Source: Natrinema sp. DC36 (GTDB lineage Archaea; Halobacteriota; Halobacteria; Halobacteriales; Natrialbaceae). From it: a stretch of 64,000 nucleotides of DNA. The first letter of the stretch is position 1; each line of letters starts with the position of its first letter. Of the stretch, positions 62,361 to 64,000 are shown in pieces. Under the pieces are notes generated by a model. The model did not search any database, had not been told where the DNA came from, and saw nothing but the letters and a program-made list of their open reading frames with translations. A program made the translations under genes and the position numbers. The stretch covers positions 1,612,001 through 1,676,000 of the forward strand of contig NZ_CP084472.1 in assembly GCF_020405225.1 (NCBI RefSeq). Reading direction: 5' to 3'.

Positions 62361-63797
62361 ATGGGAGATCGGTTCGGTATGCGGACAAGATTGGTGACGG
62401 CGCTATTATCGTGGCAATCCCTCGGATTGCTCACGGCCACCATCGTACTCGTGGTCGGTACGACAGTCACTCCACCGGCGGCCCTCTCCGTCGACGGGCA
62501 ACGCACACTGGCAGTGTTCCTGTCTGCGCTCGTGCTGTGGCTGACTCGGCCCGTGCCGTACGTCGTCTCGAGTGTTCTCAGCGTCACCTTGCTGTTCGTA
62601 CTGGGGACCGTCAGTTCGTTCAGTGCGGCGGCGACGGGTTTCACGTCGACGCTCGTGTTCTTTTTGCTACTCCTCCTGTTGCTGGGTGACGCGACGACGA
62701 GTGTCGGTCTCGATCGACAGCTAGCGAGACGCGTACTGACCGCGGACAGTACGCCACGCCGTGCGTTGCGCTCAGTTGCTGGGAGCGTCCTCGCGCTGGC
62801 ACTGGTTATGCCCTCCGCGATGGCCCGCGCGGTAACGTTTATCCCGATCGTGAAGCAGCTCACGTCTGCGTTCGAACTGGACGCCGACAGCGGGTTTGAG
62901 AGCGCAGCGTTTCTCATCCTCGGCCACGTCAACCCGATCGCATCGATGGCGCTGATGACCGGTGGCGGAATGGCGTTGGTCACCTCCGAAATCGTCGCGA
63001 CGTCGGTGAGGCCGATAACCTGGGTCGACTGGGCCGTGTTGATGGTTCCACCGACGATTCTCCTCTACACGTTGGCAGCGCTCTGTGCGGGCCTGTTTGC
63101 GATGGACGACGCAGAGATGACCGCCGGCAGGAAAAACGCCGCGCAACTGGAACCGGACGGCAACGGGACGACCTCACTGACTCGTGAACAGCGTCTCGTC
63201 GGAATCGTTCTCTCCGGAGCCGTCATAAGCTGGATCGTCGGCTCGTTCGTCGGACTCCCGACAGTCCTGCCGGCCGTCGCGGCGGTCGTAGTGCTCTCGC
63301 TTCCATCCGTGGGCATTATCACAGCCGAGGATATTGCGGATGTGAGCTGGGGGATCATCTTCCTCATCGGCGCAATGTTATCGATTCTGGATGTCTTGGA
63401 GGTGACCGGTTCGATTACGGCAGTCATCGACGTACTCGCACGATGGATCCCGTTCGCGGCGCTCGCCCACTGGCAGATCGTCGCAGTGCTGATAGGCATC
63501 GCCGTCGGCATCCGTATCATGTTTTCGACCGGCTCGGCAGCGATCGTCGTTGCACTTCCGATCGTCCTCGAGTTCGCGAGCGTCTTCGGTATCGACCGAC
63601 TGTTTCTTGCACTCGCCGTCTTGCTAGTCGTCGGCTCGACGACGATCCTTCCGTTCAATACGACGGCGGTCCTGGTGTCGATGGATCGCGGACCGCTCTC
63701 TCACCGTGATGTCGCCTCGTTCGGCCTCGTGACGATGGGACTCTCGCTCGGTGTCGCTGCCGTCTCATGGCTCATCTACTGGCCGCTGGTGACCTGA
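62361..63797 (+). CDS. SLC13/DASS-type anion:Na+ symporter
   Basis: A 478-residue transporter with about eleven hydrophobic helices. DLDA-type motifs include LVMPSAMARAVTFIPIVKQLTSAF (an N-proximal S-N-x-x-T-like region) and VLEVTGSITAVIDVL ... STGSAAIVVALPIVLEFASVFG, with N-x-N-x-T-like LPFNTTAVLVSM near the end. The family moves di- and tricarboxylates, sulfate or phosphate with Na+. The ATG at 62361 lies 26 bases after a TATA-like TTCTTAAAC, so it is preferred over 62352. Substrate is unknown. Confidence 0.82.
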   Translation: MGDRFGMRTRLVTALLSWQSLGLLTATIVLVVGTTVTPPAALSVDGQRTLAVFLSALVLWLTRPVPYVVSSVLSVTLLFVLGTVSSFSAAATGFTSTLVFFLLLLLLLGDATTSVGLDRQLARRVLTADSTPRRALRSVAGSVLALALVMPSAMARAVTFIPIVKQLTSAFELDADSGFESAAFLILGHVNPIASMALMTGGGMALVTSEIVATSVRPITWVDWAVLMVPPTILLYTLAALCAGLFAMDDAEMTAGRKNAAQLEPDGNGTTSLTREQRLVGIVLSGAVISWIVGSFVGLPTVLPAVAAVVVLSLPSVGIITAEDIADVSWGIIFLIGAMLSILDVLEVTGSITAVIDVLARWIPFAALAHWQIVAVLIGIAVGIRIMFSTGSAAIVVALPIVLEFASVFGIDRLFLALAVLLVVGSTTILPFNTTAVLVSMDRGPLSHRDVASFGLVTMGLSLGVAAVSWLIYWPLVT

Positions 63798-63858
63798 CCG
63801 CGATAAGCGTGAGCTATATATGACCGGATCGGACTCTTCTCTGTAGGAGGGTCCCCCA

Positions 63859-64000
63859 ATTCTACGCGTCGAGTTCACGACTGTGCCGACGGGTGTGATG
63901 GCAACGCTCCATCGAGAGCTGGACGACGTCCGGAGTATCGAACTCGACAACGCGTTCTACGTCGAAGACGGGACGTGGATCGAGTCGCTGACCGTCGCGT
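63859..64000 (+). CDS. Start of a possible Bat-type regulator (continues beyond the window)
   Basis: A frame open to the window edge reads LRVEFTTVPTGVMATLHRELDDVRSIELDNAFYVEDGTWIESLTVA, which resembles the N-terminal sensing part of HTH-10/Bat proteins. A TATA-like CTATATATG near 63812-63820 and GGAGG at 63846-63850 precede an ATT codon at 63859; the first ATG in frame is at 63898. The start is therefore uncertain. Only 47 codons are in view. Confidence 0.4.
   Translation, partial: MLRVEFTTVPTGVMATLHRELDDVRSIELDNAFYVEDGTWIESLTVA

Overview
The window reads as the chromosome of a haloarchaeon, most like the Natrinema/Haloterrigena group. Coding DNA is GC-rich with G or C at most third codon positions, the proteins are very acidic, many genes have a TATA-like box about 27 bases upstream of the start codon (leaderless transcripts), Tat signals are used for export, and the gene set includes a TATA-binding protein, an archaeal 20S proteasome, topoisomerase VI, gyrase, Bat/HTH-10 and DUF7344 regulators and a HalOD1 domain. 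No rRNA gene or CRISPR array was found; one tRNA gene, tRNA-Glu(UUC), was.

1-8.7 kb: the end of a Na+/Ca2+ exchanger, then a decayed stretch with an IS630 and an IS6 remnant, around an acyl-CoA dehydrogenase/MaoC pair and two cupins. 8.7-16.5 kb: an acyl-CoA synthetase and an IclR regulator that share a repeated candidate operator, a Tat-exported GMC dehydrogenase pair, and a metallo-beta-lactamase/lamin-tail lipoprotein translationally coupled to a DUF3006 protein. 16.7-23 kb: a PadR regulator, a VOC enzyme, an IS6 element inserted just upstream of a TRAM-domain gene (its ORF reads through into that gene), tbp between two palindromic repeats, and a nitrate/sulfonate-type ABC importer.

23.4-29.4 kb: tRNA-Glu with a copy of its 3' end nearby, then the most interesting region: a divergent five-gene cluster with an EboF-like phosphohydrolase and an inositol-phosphate synthase on one strand, and an EboB-type TatD hydrolase, an EboE-type TIM barrel and an EboC-type UbiA prenyltransferase on the other. 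It resembles the bacterial/algal-plastid ebo metabolite cluster, with the sugar-phosphate cyclase EboD apparently replaced by an Ino1-type cyclase. A second EboE-like gene lies 5 kb further on with an FAH hydrolase and an MBL protein. Between the two sits a run of five small regulators.

36-49 kb: two Nramp-fold transporters lacking the usual metal motif, top6B-top6A, a DsrE protein, a disulfide reductase with a His-rich tail, a K+-channel-like protein with an altered filter coupled to an SGNH hydrolase, a Usp and a TSUP exporter. 49.7-55.7 kb: psmA-psmB and gyrB-gyrA. 55.8-64 kb: a regulator, a SirR/DtxR metal regulator with a perfect palindromic operator, arginase, a type II NADH dehydrogenase, a hexapeptide acyltransferase, an Nmad3 protein, a DASS transporter and the start of another gene.

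All functions are read from sequence motifs and remembered family features; no search was run.
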